Of a stretch of 8,502 nucleotides of DNA, positions 1-8,357 are shown piece by piece; position 1 is the stretch's first letter, and each line of letters begins with the position of its first letter. This DNA comes from JAPXSY01 sp034003585. Its GTDB lineage: Bacteria > Verrucomicrobiota > Kiritimatiellia > RFP12 > UBA1067. The DNA is taken from assembly GCA_034003585.1 (NCBI GenBank), contig JAVEYH010000140.1:1-8502 (forward strand). Reading direction: 5' to 3'. The notes under the pieces are model-generated. The model was not told the origin of the DNA, searched no databases, and saw only the letters and a list, made by a program, of their open reading frames with translations. The translations under genes and the position numbers were made by a program.

Positions 1-253
1 AGGGGGCGCGGCGTCAGCCCCCCCGGAAAGCCCTTGTCGGGCTCTCCGGGTCCCGGGGCTTCCCCGCCACTGCAGCGACCTTCCCCACTTTTCGAGAAGC
101 GTGCATTTCATTTTGCACTTCGCAGTGCCTGCGCACCTGCGAGAATGCGCTTGCCGGGCGGATCGGCAGGGAGTACCCTGACAAAAAACGGGTCGTTTCA
201 AAGGGGGGCACTCCGCCTCTTGACAGACCCGAACCCCGGAAAGGGCGTGAATC
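1..253. other. Leader region with GC-rich inverted repeats, no gene recognised
   Basis: I see no convincing gene here. Several GC-rich inverted repeats crowd the first 62 bases: GGGGGC (2-7) can pair with GCCCCC (17-22), AGCCC (29-33) with GGGCT (39-43), and GGAA-GCCC (25-33, one bulged A) with GGGCTTCC (55-62). None is followed by a T-tract on either strand, so they are not clear terminators. A TTGACA hexamer lies at 220-225, but no -10-like hexamer follows at 16-18 bp, so I do not call a promoter. The region may contain the leader of the gene at 254 and the tail of an upstream unit outside the window. Confidence 0.3.
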
Positions 254-619
254 ATGAACGCGACAGCAAACGTAGAGGCAATGGGCATGTTTCCCGTGAT
301 GTTCGCACTGGCGTTGGGCCTGCTGATGCTGGTGTCGATGTGGCGCGTCTTCACCAAGGCCGGACAGCCGGGGTGGGCGATCCTGATCCCGATCTACAAC
401 ACGTATGTGATGCTGAAGATCGCGGGCAAGCCGGGCTGGTGGCTGTTGCTGATGCTGGTCCCGGTCGTCAATCTGATCGTCACGATCCTGATGCTGGCGG
501 GAATCGCGCAAAACTTCGGGAAGGGCGGCGGGTATGTCTTGGGGCTGATCTTCCTCCCGTTCCTTTTCTATCCGATGCTGGCGTTCGGCGACGCCCAATA
601 TTGCGGGACGGCCGATTGA
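254..619 (+). CDS. DUF5684-like small integral membrane protein
   Basis: This is a 121-residue hydrophobic protein. A membrane segment spans about residues 13-32, followed by a conserved-looking turn, KAGQPGWAILIPIYN (35-49). A second hydrophobic stretch lies at about 62-82, beginning KPGWWLLLMLVPVVN, then NFGKGGGY (87-94) and a last hydrophobic stretch at 95-111 ending in LAFGDAQY. The order AG-PGW-PIYN, GKPGWW-PVVN, FGKG, LAFG-Y is what I know from the DUF5684 family, found as small membrane proteins or as domains beside signal-peptidase-like proteins; the exact function is not established. The start is supported by GGAAAGG at 238-244, about 9 nt upstream. The next gene begins 19 nt after the stop, so it is probably the first gene of a small operon. 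I infer an inner-membrane location. The family call is from memory of motifs and fairly secure; the role is unknown. Confidence 0.8.
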   Translation: MNATANVEAMGMFPVMFALALGLLMLVSMWRVFTKAGQPGWAILIPIYNTYVMLKIAGKPGWWLLLMLVPVVNLIVTILMLAGIAQNFGKGGGYVLGLIFLPFLFYPMLAFGDAQYCGTAD

Positions 620-638
620 AAATAGGCAAGAAGGCTTC

Positions 639-833
639 ATGAAACTCGATGCCGAATTCTGCGAAGCGCGGTGCCCGGTCTGCGTCAACGCGCGCAAGGG
701 CAACAAACTGGCGGTGTGGCTGCAGAAACTGGAGATGCTCCTCACCGGGGGCGGGTGCCCCGCCGGCCGCGACCGTCTGAAAAAGTACGGCGTGCGCCCG
801 AACGAGAAGCGGCCGGACGGGGCGGCGTCGTGA
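639..833 (+). CDS. Small cysteine-motif protein of unknown function
   Basis: This is a 64-residue basic protein with no membrane segment or signal peptide, so probably cytoplasmic. Four cysteines are present: C8, C12 and C15 in CEARCPVC, and C40 in GGGCPAGRDRLKKYGV. The spacing C-x3-C-x2-C plus a distant CP could bind zinc or an iron-sulphur cluster, but this is inference. The basic middle (ARKGNKLAVWLQKLE, 18-32) is probably helical. An SD-like AAGAAGG (628-634) lies 4 nt before the ATG. Its last codons overlap the next gene (GTGA at 830-833), which implies translational coupling with the thioesterase. I do not recognise a named family, although the CPVC-ARKGN and GCP-G-KKYGV pattern looks conserved rather than random. 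Codon use is GC-rich like its neighbours, supporting a real gene. Confidence 0.7.
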   Translation: MKLDAEFCEARCPVCVNARKGNKLAVWLQKLEMLLTGGGCPAGRDRLKKYGVRPNEKRPDGAAS

Positions 834-1225
834 CGATCCCGGCGGCCGAACGGCTTCATCTTCGGGAAGAGGAGGGCGGGGTCCGCATTCCGCTCGAATG
901 GAACCGCAACGACAAGGGCTGCCTCTTCGCCGGATCGATCTACGCGGGCGCGATCATCGCGGCGTACCGGGCTGCGGAGCAACGGTATGCGGCGCTCGGC
1001 CTGGAGGGCGGGCTGGTGGCGAAGCGCGCGTCCGTCCGGTACCTCAAGAGTTTGGTCTCTGACGGGCGCGCGGCGTCAACCGCGTGCGGCGAGCCGCAGC
1101 GCAAGCCCAACGGCAATTGGACGGTGAGCGTCACGGTAATGGTGTCGGACCCGGACGGTGTGCCGTGCGCGGAACTCGATGCGGAAATGGTCCTGATGCG
1201 AAAGCGGGACGCTTGCCCGCCATGA
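830..1225 (+). CDS. Hotdog-fold thioesterase (YiiD C-terminal-like)
   Basis: This is a 131-residue protein resembling the putative thioesterase domain found at the C-terminus of YiiD and in the DUF4442/PaaI-like hotdog enzymes, which hydrolyse acyl-CoA or related thioesters in the cytoplasm. Visible features are IPLEWNRNDKGCLFAGSIYAGAIIAA (about 20-45), matching the family pattern N-x-K-G-x-x-F-x-G-S-x-Y on the long hotdog helix, then ASVRYLKSLVSDGRAAS (the strand pair after the helix) and a final strand region, NWTVSVTVMVSDPDG to AEMVLMRK. The length fits a single hotdog domain. The start is GTG at 830, overlapping the previous stop TGA at 831-833; the frame is open further upstream, but that part lies inside the preceding gene and looks like a shadow. 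The natural substrate is not predictable. Together with the two genes before it, it forms a compact three-gene unit ending in a repeat-rich spacer. Confidence 0.75.
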   Translation: MTIPAAERLHLREEEGGVRIPLEWNRNDKGCLFAGSIYAGAIIAAYRAAEQRYAALGLEGGLVAKRASVRYLKSLVSDGRAASTACGEPQRKPNGNWTVSVTVMVSDPDGVPCAELDAEMVLMRKRDACPP

Positions 1226-1290
1226 CCGCGACAGGGCTGGGGGCGCGGACGGGACGGGGAAATCCATCCGTTCGCGCATGAGTCGGGAGC

Positions 1291-1308
1291 GCGGGCGTCC
1301 CCGCCCGC
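1291..1308. repeat. Perfect GC-rich palindrome (REP-like hairpin)
   Basis: GCGGGCG (1291-1297), loop TCCC, then CGCCCGC (1302-1308) form a perfect 7-bp stem. No T-tract follows on either strand, so it is not a standard intrinsic terminator. It lies 66 nt after the thioesterase stop and could act as a REP-like mRNA 3'-end stabiliser. Whether it is repeated elsewhere in the genome cannot be seen here. Confidence 0.5.
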
Positions 1309-1324
1309 AACAAGGGGTCGCTCA

Positions 1325-1348
1325 CACAAAGGCACAAAGGTCACAACG
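1325..1348. repeat. Short direct repeat of CACAAAGG type
   Basis: Three successive units, CACAAAGG, CACAAAGG and T-CACAACG, occupy 1325-1348, the last being degenerate. No open frame or hairpin explains them. This motif class resembles intergenic direct repeats I recall from PVC-group genomes, which is an unverified association. Confidence 0.45.
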
Positions 1349-1361
1349 TTTTTTGCTGTGT

Positions 1362-1422
1362 CGAAAACGAGAACGGAGACGAGGACGATACAACGATTCG
1401 GTATCGGAATCGGGGTCGAGAA
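1362..1422. repeat. Degenerate CGNNNN hexamer array
   Basis: CG dinucleotides occur at 1362, 1368, 1374, 1380, 1386, 1394, 1399, 1405, 1411 and 1417, a 6-nt period with one slip (8 then 5). The intervening four bases are purine-rich in the first half (CGAAAA, CGAGAA, CGGAGA, CGAGGA) and shift to CGGTAT, CGGAAT, CGGGGT in the second. The periodicity is directly visible; origin and function are unknown. Confidence 0.6.
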
Positions 1423-1433
1423 CCCCTTTGTTT
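1412..1433 (+). terminator. Candidate intrinsic terminator of the small-gene operon
   Basis: GGGGT (1412-1416), a 5-nt loop CGAGA, and ACCCC (1422-1426) form a 5-bp stem followed directly by TTTGTTT (1427-1433). The stem is short and lies about 190 nt after the thioesterase stop, so the call is weak. It overlaps the end of the hexamer array and precedes the next promoter. Confidence 0.3.
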
Positions 1434-1503
1434 GACGATGCCGGCCCCGACGCCGATGGTCCCGTCTCCAGAATCAGAATTGGCGGCCGCAACGCAACCG
1501 GAA

Positions 1504-1612
1504 TGGCATCTGCGTGCTTCAAGCGGAAAAAGGGGGGTAAGTCCGCGGGCTTTCAGGATTGACCCGTTTTGCCCCTGTCCGCATAATACTAATTTATTCG
1601 TGGCATCTGTGT
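1504..1612. repeat. Pair of 12-nt direct repeats flanking the promoter
   Basis: TGGCATCTGCGT (1504-1515) and TGGCATCTGTGT (1601-1612) differ at one base. They sit on either side of the promoter at 1559-1587, 97 nt apart start to start. They could be operator half-sites or remnants of a dispersed short repeat; nothing in the window separates these options. Confidence 0.3.
1559..1587 (+). promoter_or_regulatory. Sigma70-type promoter of the export operon
   Basis: TTGACC (1559-1564) and CATAAT (1582-1587) are separated by exactly 17 bp, each matching the TTGACA/TATAAT consensus at five of six positions. Transcription would start near 1594, giving a leader of about 70 nt before the ATG at 1665. 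This is the clearest promoter in the window and has an AT-rich pocket (CATAATACTAATTTATT) in otherwise GC-rich DNA. Confidence 0.7.
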
Positions 1613-1652
1613 ATTGCCGGGGAAGCAGACGGGATGTCCGTGAACGCGGTTT

Positions 1653-1658
1653 GGGGGA
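1653..1658 (+). promoter_or_regulatory. Ribosome binding site that selects the start at 1665
   Basis: GGGGGA at 1653-1658 directly abuts an in-frame ATG at 1659, which is too close for initiation, but lies 6 nt before the ATG at 1665. The second ATG also gives the more typical short Tat n-region (MLRREFLK). Confidence 0.55.
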
Positions 1659-1664
1659 ATGCAC

Positions 1665-3107
1665 ATGCTACGGCGCGAGTTCTTGAAAATGGCCGCGGGG
1701 AGTGCGGCGGTTCCGTTGTTTTCCATCGGGGGGCAGGTTGGCGGCCGCAAGAAAATCCGGTTGGGACTTATCGGGTGTGGCGGACGCATGGGCCTCGGCA
1801 TCGGCTACGGCATTTTGAACAACCTGTGCGGGCCGGACGAAAAGATCGTCTGCATGGCCGAGCCGGATCCGAGTCACTGGGACAAGGTCCGCGCCGTGGT
1901 GAAGCATCACCAGCCGGCGGCGGACAGCTCGAAGATCCGGGCCTTTTACGACTATCGAGAAATGCTGGAAAAAATGGGGGGCGAAATCGACGCGGTCGCG
2001 ATCGCGACGCCGAACCACCACCACGCTCCCGCCGCGATCCTCGCGATGGCAAAGGGCCTCCACGTCTACGTCGAGAAGCCGATGGCCCTCACGGTCGAGG
2101 AAGTGCGCCTCATGCACGCGGCGCAAAAAAAGTCGGGCGTCGCGACGCAGGTCGGTAACCACGGCCACAGCGACGAGGGCATGCGCCGCCTCGTGGAGTA
2201 CATTCAGAGCGGCGCGCTCGGGCAGATCCGCGAGGTGTGGGCGTTCAATGACCGCCTGAACGCGATGATGTACCGCCCGCCGAAGGCCGAGCCGCCGAAG
2301 GGCATGGACTGGGACTCCTGGTGCGGGCCCGCGCCGGTGTGCGACTATTATGCGCCGACCGCGGATCACAACGGCCTGCATCCGCATGACTGGCACTCGT
2401 GGATCGGCTACGGCAACGGCGCGATCGGCAATATGGGCACACACATCCTCGACCCCGCGTTCTGGTCGCTGCGCCTCGGCGAGGTCCCTCCCGCGAGCGT
2501 GGAGGCCACGAATCTCAAGTGGGGTGTGGAGGGGAGCTGGACGTGGCGCAACACGATCCGGTGGCGTTTCCCCGCGCGCAAGGGCCTGGACGCGCTGACA
2601 CTCCATTGGTACGACGGCGTGAAGGACGGCATCCCGTACGATAAGGCGCATGTGAACAAGATCGGCGTTTGTCGCAAGCGCGACTACCAGAACCTGCCGC
2701 CGGTCATCGGGGAACTCGAAAAGAAGTACGGCCAGAACCTCGGCTGCCTCGGTACGGTGTATGTGGGGGAGAACGGCGTCATGGCGATCGGTCCGCACGG
2801 GGACGGTCTTCAGTTCGTGCCGAACGACCTCAGGACGAAGCTCCCGGTTCCGCCGAAGACGATCCCGCGCGAGAAGGGCATGAACCATCCGGAGGATTGG
2901 CTGCGCGCGATCCGTAACCCGAACCGGCCGGCGGGGTGCAATTTCGATTACTCCGCGCCGCTCGCGACGACGGTGCTCCTCGGCAATGTGGCGGCCCGCG
3001 CGGGACTCAAAAAACTCGAGTGGGACGGCACGAAGGTCACAAACGACGAGACCGCCAACGCGTTCCTGAAAACGACCTATCGGCCCGGCTGGGAAATCAA
3101 AGGGTAG
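1665..3107 (+). CDS. Tat-exported Gfo/Idh/MocA-family oxidoreductase
   Basis: This is a 480-residue member of the glucose-fructose oxidoreductase / inositol dehydrogenase / MocA family, NAD(P)-dependent enzymes acting on sugars, cyclitols or their derivatives. The N-terminus LRREFLKMAAGSAAVPLFS is a twin-arginine signal (RR at 3-4), so it is probably exported folded with its cofactor bound. The Rossmann fold begins IRLGLIGCGGRMG (about 31-43). Next come AIATPNHHHAP (about 112-124) and YVEKPMALTVEE (about 135-146), with the family lysine at about 138. GNHGHS lies at 164-169. The C-terminal region carries GNGAIGNMGTHILDPAFW; His260 and Asp263 are present, but the residue four before His is Asn256, where inositol dehydrogenases have a catalytic Asp. 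Family members without extra domains are often 330-450 residues, so this is on the long side. EKP rather than an altered motif argues against GH109-type glycosidase, but that is not excluded. It is first in the operon behind the promoter at 1559. Substrate unknown. Confidence 0.9.
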   Translation: MLRREFLKMAAGSAAVPLFSIGGQVGGRKKIRLGLIGCGGRMGLGIGYGILNNLCGPDEKIVCMAEPDPSHWDKVRAVVKHHQPAADSSKIRAFYDYREMLEKMGGEIDAVAIATPNHHHAPAAILAMAKGLHVYVEKPMALTVEEVRLMHAAQKKSGVATQVGNHGHSDEGMRRLVEYIQSGALGQIREVWAFNDRLNAMMYRPPKAEPPKGMDWDSWCGPAPVCDYYAPTADHNGLHPHDWHSWIGYGNGAIGNMGTHILDPAFWSLRLGEVPPASVEATNLKWGVEGSWTWRNTIRWRFPARKGLDALTLHWYDGVKDGIPYDKAHVNKIGVCRKRDYQNLPPVIGELEKKYGQNLGCLGTVYVGENGVMAIGPHGDGLQFVPNDLRTKLPVPPKTIPREKGMNHPEDWLRAIRNPNRPAGCNFDYSAPLATTVLLGNVAARAGLKKLEWDGTKVTNDETANAFLKTTYRPGWEIKG

Positions 3108-3111
3108 GGGA

Positions 3112-3146
3112 AACGCTGAACGCTCAACGTTCAACGCTCAACGCTG
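3112..3146. repeat. Heptamer tandem repeat in the intergenic gap
   Basis: Five consecutive 7-nt units fill most of the gap between two operon genes: AACGCTG (3112), AACGCTC (3119), AACGTTC (3126), AACGCTC (3133) and AACGCTG (3140). The units follow AACG[CT]T[CG] and are arranged symmetrically (G, C, C, C, G endings). The array ends 26 nt before the ATG at 3173 and lies outside the two coding regions. No stable hairpin is evident beyond the AACGTT core. Confidence 0.75.
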
Positions 3147-3172
3147 AAGTTATGGACAAGAAAGGGACGATC

Positions 3173-4309
3173 ATGCAGAGAAGGGATTTTTTGGCGGCGG
3201 GGTTGGCGGGCGCGGCGCTTGCGGGATGCGTGACGGGGGCGCCCAAGAAGGTGTCCACCGCCGTCGTCAAGGCGGACGGCGGCGGCGACAAGCGGATGCG
3301 CGGCCCGTTCCCGATCCTCTCCACGCCGTATCACAAAGACGGCAGCGTGGATTACGGGTCGCTCAAACGCGGTGTGCGCTTCACGGCGGACGGCGGGTGC
3401 CCGGGCGTGATCTGGTGCCAGTCGAACGACGCGGTCGACCTGCTGACCTTTGAGGAGAAGGTGAAGGGGTACGAGGCGTGCGCCGAGGCGATGCAGGGCG
3501 TCAACTGCATGATGACGTTCGGCTGCAACGGCGTGGACACGGCGCAGATGATCCGCGAGACCGAGGCCGTCGAGGCGATCGCAAAGAAGTATCCGCGGAC
3601 AAACATCGCGGTCATCACGCGCCCGCCGAGCGCGGGCAAGACGCTCGACGACGTGCGCGCCTACTACGAAGCGCAGGCGAAAGTGGCGCAGCGCCCGGTG
3701 ATCATCCAGACGGTCGTGAACAACACCTGCCCCTCCCCGACGGTCGAGATGCTGATCGACCTCGCGCGCAGGTATCCGGCGATTTTCGGGTACATCAAAG
3801 AGGAGTCGGGCGGCGCAAAAGCGAACGAGAACATGATCCGGGAGAACGCCGCGAAGCCAATCATCCACACGGTGTTCAGCGCGTGGGGCGGCTGGCAGTG
3901 GCTCTACCAGAGCCGCCGCTGCGGGTCGGAGGGGCTCATCACGGAACGGTGCGCGTACGCGCCGTTGCTCGGGTACATCTGGAAGCAGATGGAGAACAAC
4001 GACCGCGACGGCAAGCTGACGCTCGCTTACGCGCTGTTCCGCCTGCTGATCGACCAGCGCGACTTCCCCGGCGGCCTGCGCGGGTATTCGCTCTATTACC
4101 TCCAGCGTCAGGGCGTGTTCCAAACCACGGTCTCGCGCGTCTACCTCAAGGCCGAGAACAAGGAGCAGGGCATGGTGGCGACCGGCGACACCACGAAGTG
4201 GAAGCTCCATGATTTCACGCTCACGGACCTCCAGAAGGCCGAGCTCGACGAGTGTTATGACGATATGCTCCGCTTCGTGAGGGAAAACGGCGGGAAGCGC
4301 AAAGGATAG
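3173..4309 (+). CDS. Tat-exported DHDPS/N-acetylneuraminate lyase-family protein, probable lipoprotein
   Basis: This is a 378-residue protein of the class I pyruvate-aldolase family (dihydrodipicolinate synthase / N-acetylneuraminate lyase), a TIM barrel. The N-terminus has RRDFLAAGLAGAALAGC: a twin-arginine motif (3-4) and a lipobox LAGC, with Cys19 as the likely lipidated residue. Such an export signal is unusual for this normally cytoplasmic family. The barrel begins GPFPILSTPYHKDGSVDY (about residues 45-62). GYIKEESGG places the Schiff-base lysine at residue 209. About 29 residues earlier, where the family has the catalytic Tyr of YNxP, the sequence is IIQTVVNNT, with Thr180 at that place. 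The usual pyruvate-binding TTGE is replaced by a QSNDAVD stretch near 83-89. The C-terminus is about 80 residues longer than standard 290-residue members. GGGA-type SD at 3164-3167 fixes the ATG at 3173; an earlier ATG at 3152 gives a poorer signal. It is the second operon gene; the next starts 12 nt later. Fold confident, activity uncertain. Confidence 0.85.
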   Translation: MQRRDFLAAGLAGAALAGCVTGAPKKVSTAVVKADGGGDKRMRGPFPILSTPYHKDGSVDYGSLKRGVRFTADGGCPGVIWCQSNDAVDLLTFEEKVKGYEACAEAMQGVNCMMTFGCNGVDTAQMIRETEAVEAIAKKYPRTNIAVITRPPSAGKTLDDVRAYYEAQAKVAQRPVIIQTVVNNTCPSPTVEMLIDLARRYPAIFGYIKEESGGAKANENMIRENAAKPIIHTVFSAWGGWQWLYQSRRCGSEGLITERCAYAPLLGYIWKQMENNDRDGKLTLAYALFRLLIDQRDFPGGLRGYSLYYLQRQGVFQTTVSRVYLKAENKEQGMVATGDTTKWKLHDFTLTDLQKAELDECYDDMLRFVRENGGKRKG

Positions 4310-4321
4310 AGAGAGGGAATC

Positions 4322-7105
<2,784 letters not shown>

Positions 7106-7133
7106 GGCCCGGCGCGGCCCGTTTTCTGTTTTT
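7106..7133 (+). terminator. Candidate terminator of the export operon
   Basis: GGCC (7106-7109) can pair with GGCC (7116-7119) around a 6-nt loop, followed by GTTTTCTGTTTTT (7121-7133). The stem is only 4 bp, so the call rests on its position right after the stop at 7105 and on the T-rich tract. The opposing gene ends at 7141 on the other strand, and no T-tract serves that strand here. Confidence 0.35.
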
Positions 7134-7140
7134 CCGCCTG

Positions 7141-8316
7141 TCAGCCCTTCAGCAGCGCGAGCACCTTCATCCGGCCCCGCTTCGAACCGAGATAGTCGCC
7201 CGTCCTGTTTCCGAGGAAAACGCCGGCGCGACCCTTCCCGGGATCCGCGAAAACCGCCGTTCCGGTCCAGCCCGTATGGGCGATGGTGGCCGGGGAGAAA
7301 CCCATGTCAGGCGTCATCGGCGTCTTCGAACGTTCGGCCGGCATATCCCAGCCGAACGAGCGGCGGACCCCGTCCTTCTCGAAGCTCGGGGTGAAGAGCA
7401 GATCGTAGTACGTCTGCGGAAAGCGCCGCCGGTGCAGCAGGTCGGACGCGAACAGCCGCATGTCGCCGACGGTCGAGAAGGCGCTGCCGCTGCCGAGCGG
7501 AACCGGGCTCACGTGGCAGGCGAGGTCGTTGTGGTCACCGATCCGACGGGAGCCCGTCCCCGCGTAGGAAGAGGGCGGGAACTCGACCACATGTCCGTCG
7601 TCCTTCACGGGGTTCCAGGTGGTGCGCATCATGCCGAGAGGGCCCCAGAGCCGCTGGCGGGCGGCGCGGTCGAGGTCGAGCCCCGTCAGTTTTTCAACGA
7701 TCTTTCCGAGGTAGATGAAATTCGAGCAGGCGTAGTCAAAGGCCTCGCCGCGCGGGCGCACGGGGCGCTTCGCGTAGAGCTTGCGCAGGAACACGGCCGG
7801 ATCGCGTTCGGCCCAATACGCCTTGGAATTGTCGAAGCCGCCCGAATGCGTGGCGAGGTCGCGCACGGTGATGCGGCAGTTCTCCTTCGCGAGGACGTGC
7901 TCCGGCAGATACGCCGTGAACGGTGCGTCGGGGTCGAGCCGTCCTTCGGCGACCAGCAGCGCGCAGAGGGAGGCGGTGAACGTCTTTCCTACGCTCGCGA
8001 GGTCGCAGAGCGAGTCCGCCGTCATCGGGATCTGCTTCTCGCCAAAGCACTGCAGGCCTTCCGTCAGCACCGGGCCGCTGTCCGCGTCCGCCGCCACCGC
8101 GCCGGCGAAGAACCCGGCCCGGACCAGGCTCCGCATCTCCTCGCGGGCGGCGGCAAAACGCGCCTCTTCCCGCGGGAACCCCGCGCAACCCCCCGCGACG
8201 CCGCCGGCCGCACACGCGGCGAGCGAAAGCACCCCTCTGCGCGTGACCGGCCTGCCCCCCGCTCTGTCCGACGCGGCATCGCGGGACCGATATTCCTCCG
8301 CTGTTTTCTTTTTCAT
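7141..8316 (-). CDS. Exported beta-lactamase-fold serine hydrolase (class C / esterase-like)
   Basis: This is a 391-residue serine hydrolase of the Beta-lactamase (PF00144-type) superfamily, which includes class C beta-lactamases, D-amino-peptidases, penicillin-binding protein relatives and carboxylesterases. Active-site motifs are in order: SVGK (Ser108, Lys111), DYACSNFIYLG (Tyr195, Asn199; the Y-x-x-x-N arrangement found in esterase-like members), and HTG (347-349), the counterpart of KTG. THSGG (156-160) and PLGMMRT (226-232) also fit. The N-terminus has a 24-residue n-region, then TRRGVLSLAACAAGGVAGGC: a Tat-like RR at 26-27 and a possible lipid-attachment Cys44, though VAGGC is a weak lipobox. 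The start ATG follows an AGGGG SD-like run (minus strand, 5 nt upstream). It converges on the beta-helix gene with 35 bp between stops and may act on esters of the same substrate, but that is inference. Antibiotic hydrolysis is not implied. Confidence 0.9.
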   Translation of the reverse strand: MKKKTAEEYRSRDAASDRAGGRPVTRRGVLSLAACAAGGVAGGCAGFPREEARFAAAREEMRSLVRAGFFAGAVAADADSGPVLTEGLQCFGEKQIPMTADSLCDLASVGKTFTASLCALLVAEGRLDPDAPFTAYLPEHVLAKENCRITVRDLATHSGGFDNSKAYWAERDPAVFLRKLYAKRPVRPRGEAFDYACSNFIYLGKIVEKLTGLDLDRAARQRLWGPLGMMRTTWNPVKDDGHVVEFPPSSYAGTGSRRIGDHNDLACHVSPVPLGSGSAFSTVGDMRLFASDLLHRRRFPQTYYDLLFTPSFEKDGVRRSFGWDMPAERSKTPMTPDMGFSPATIAHTGWTGTAVFADPGKGRAGVFLGNRTGDYLGSKRGRMKVLALLKG

Positions 8317-8329
8317 TCCCGCCCCTTTT

Positions 8330-8357
8330 AAAAAAGCAACCGATAGCGATATCGACT
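8330..8357 (-). terminator. Intrinsic terminator of the upstream minus-strand gene, or leader attenuator
   Basis: On the minus strand AGTCGATA (8357-8350) pairs with TATCGGTT (8345-8338) around the loop TCGC, giving 8 bp with two G-U pairs, followed by GC and six T (8335-8330). It lies 36 nt after the stop of the partial gene and 13 nt before the hydrolase ATG, so it separates the two genes or sits in the hydrolase leader. Confidence 0.5.

Larger units (their letters stand above)
1226..1558. other. Repeat-rich intergenic spacer without a gene
   Basis: This stretch separates the small-gene operon from the export operon. Frames that are open across it run through repeats and give low-complexity Arg/Ser/Pro peptides, so I call no gene. 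It holds a perfect palindrome (1291-1308), a CACAAAGG direct repeat (1325-1348), a degenerate hexamer array (1362-1422) and a terminator-like hairpin (1412-1433), listed separately. I see nothing identifiable in 1226-1290 or 1434-1558 except the first copy of a 12-nt repeat at 1504-1515. Confidence 0.6.

Noticed and set aside
1..114. A minus-strand frame starting at ATG 114 and running off the left edge
   Set aside because: It has no SD-like sequence and an Arg/Gly-rich composition with rare-looking codons. Only 36 codons are visible, too little to support a gene.
14..982. A 322-codon minus-strand frame across the first kilobase
   Set aside because: It covers the membrane protein, the cysteine-motif protein and part of the thioesterase in antisense. 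Its low-complexity Gln/His/Arg stretches are the complement of hydrophobic coding sequence.
1278..1562. A 94-codon plus-strand frame in the spacer
   Set aside because: It translates repeats into low-complexity Arg/Ser sequence, has no convincing SD and ends at the -35 region of the promoter.
1665..3107. Identification of the oxidoreductase as a GH109-type glycosidase
   Set aside because: GH109 enzymes share the fold and Tat export, but this protein keeps an EKP motif typical of dehydrogenase-like members. I could not see a GH109-specific signature, so I left it as a general Gfo/Idh/MocA protein.
1668..3134. A 488-codon minus-strand frame opposite the Gfo/Idh gene
   Set aside because: The composition is Arg/His/Val-rich with no domain pattern, and the plus strand carries a complete, motif-bearing gene.
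2936..3172. Upstream extension of the DHDPS-like gene through the heptamer array
   Set aside because: The frame happens to be open, but it overlaps the end of the oxidoreductase gene and would bury the Tat signal. The SD and signal peptide both support the start at 3173.
7141..8316. Reading the serine hydrolase as an antibiotic-resistance beta-lactamase
   Set aside because: SxxK, Y-x-x-x-N and HTG are shared by esterases and peptidases of the same superfamily. The HTG in place of KTG and the carbohydrate-operon setting do not point to resistance.
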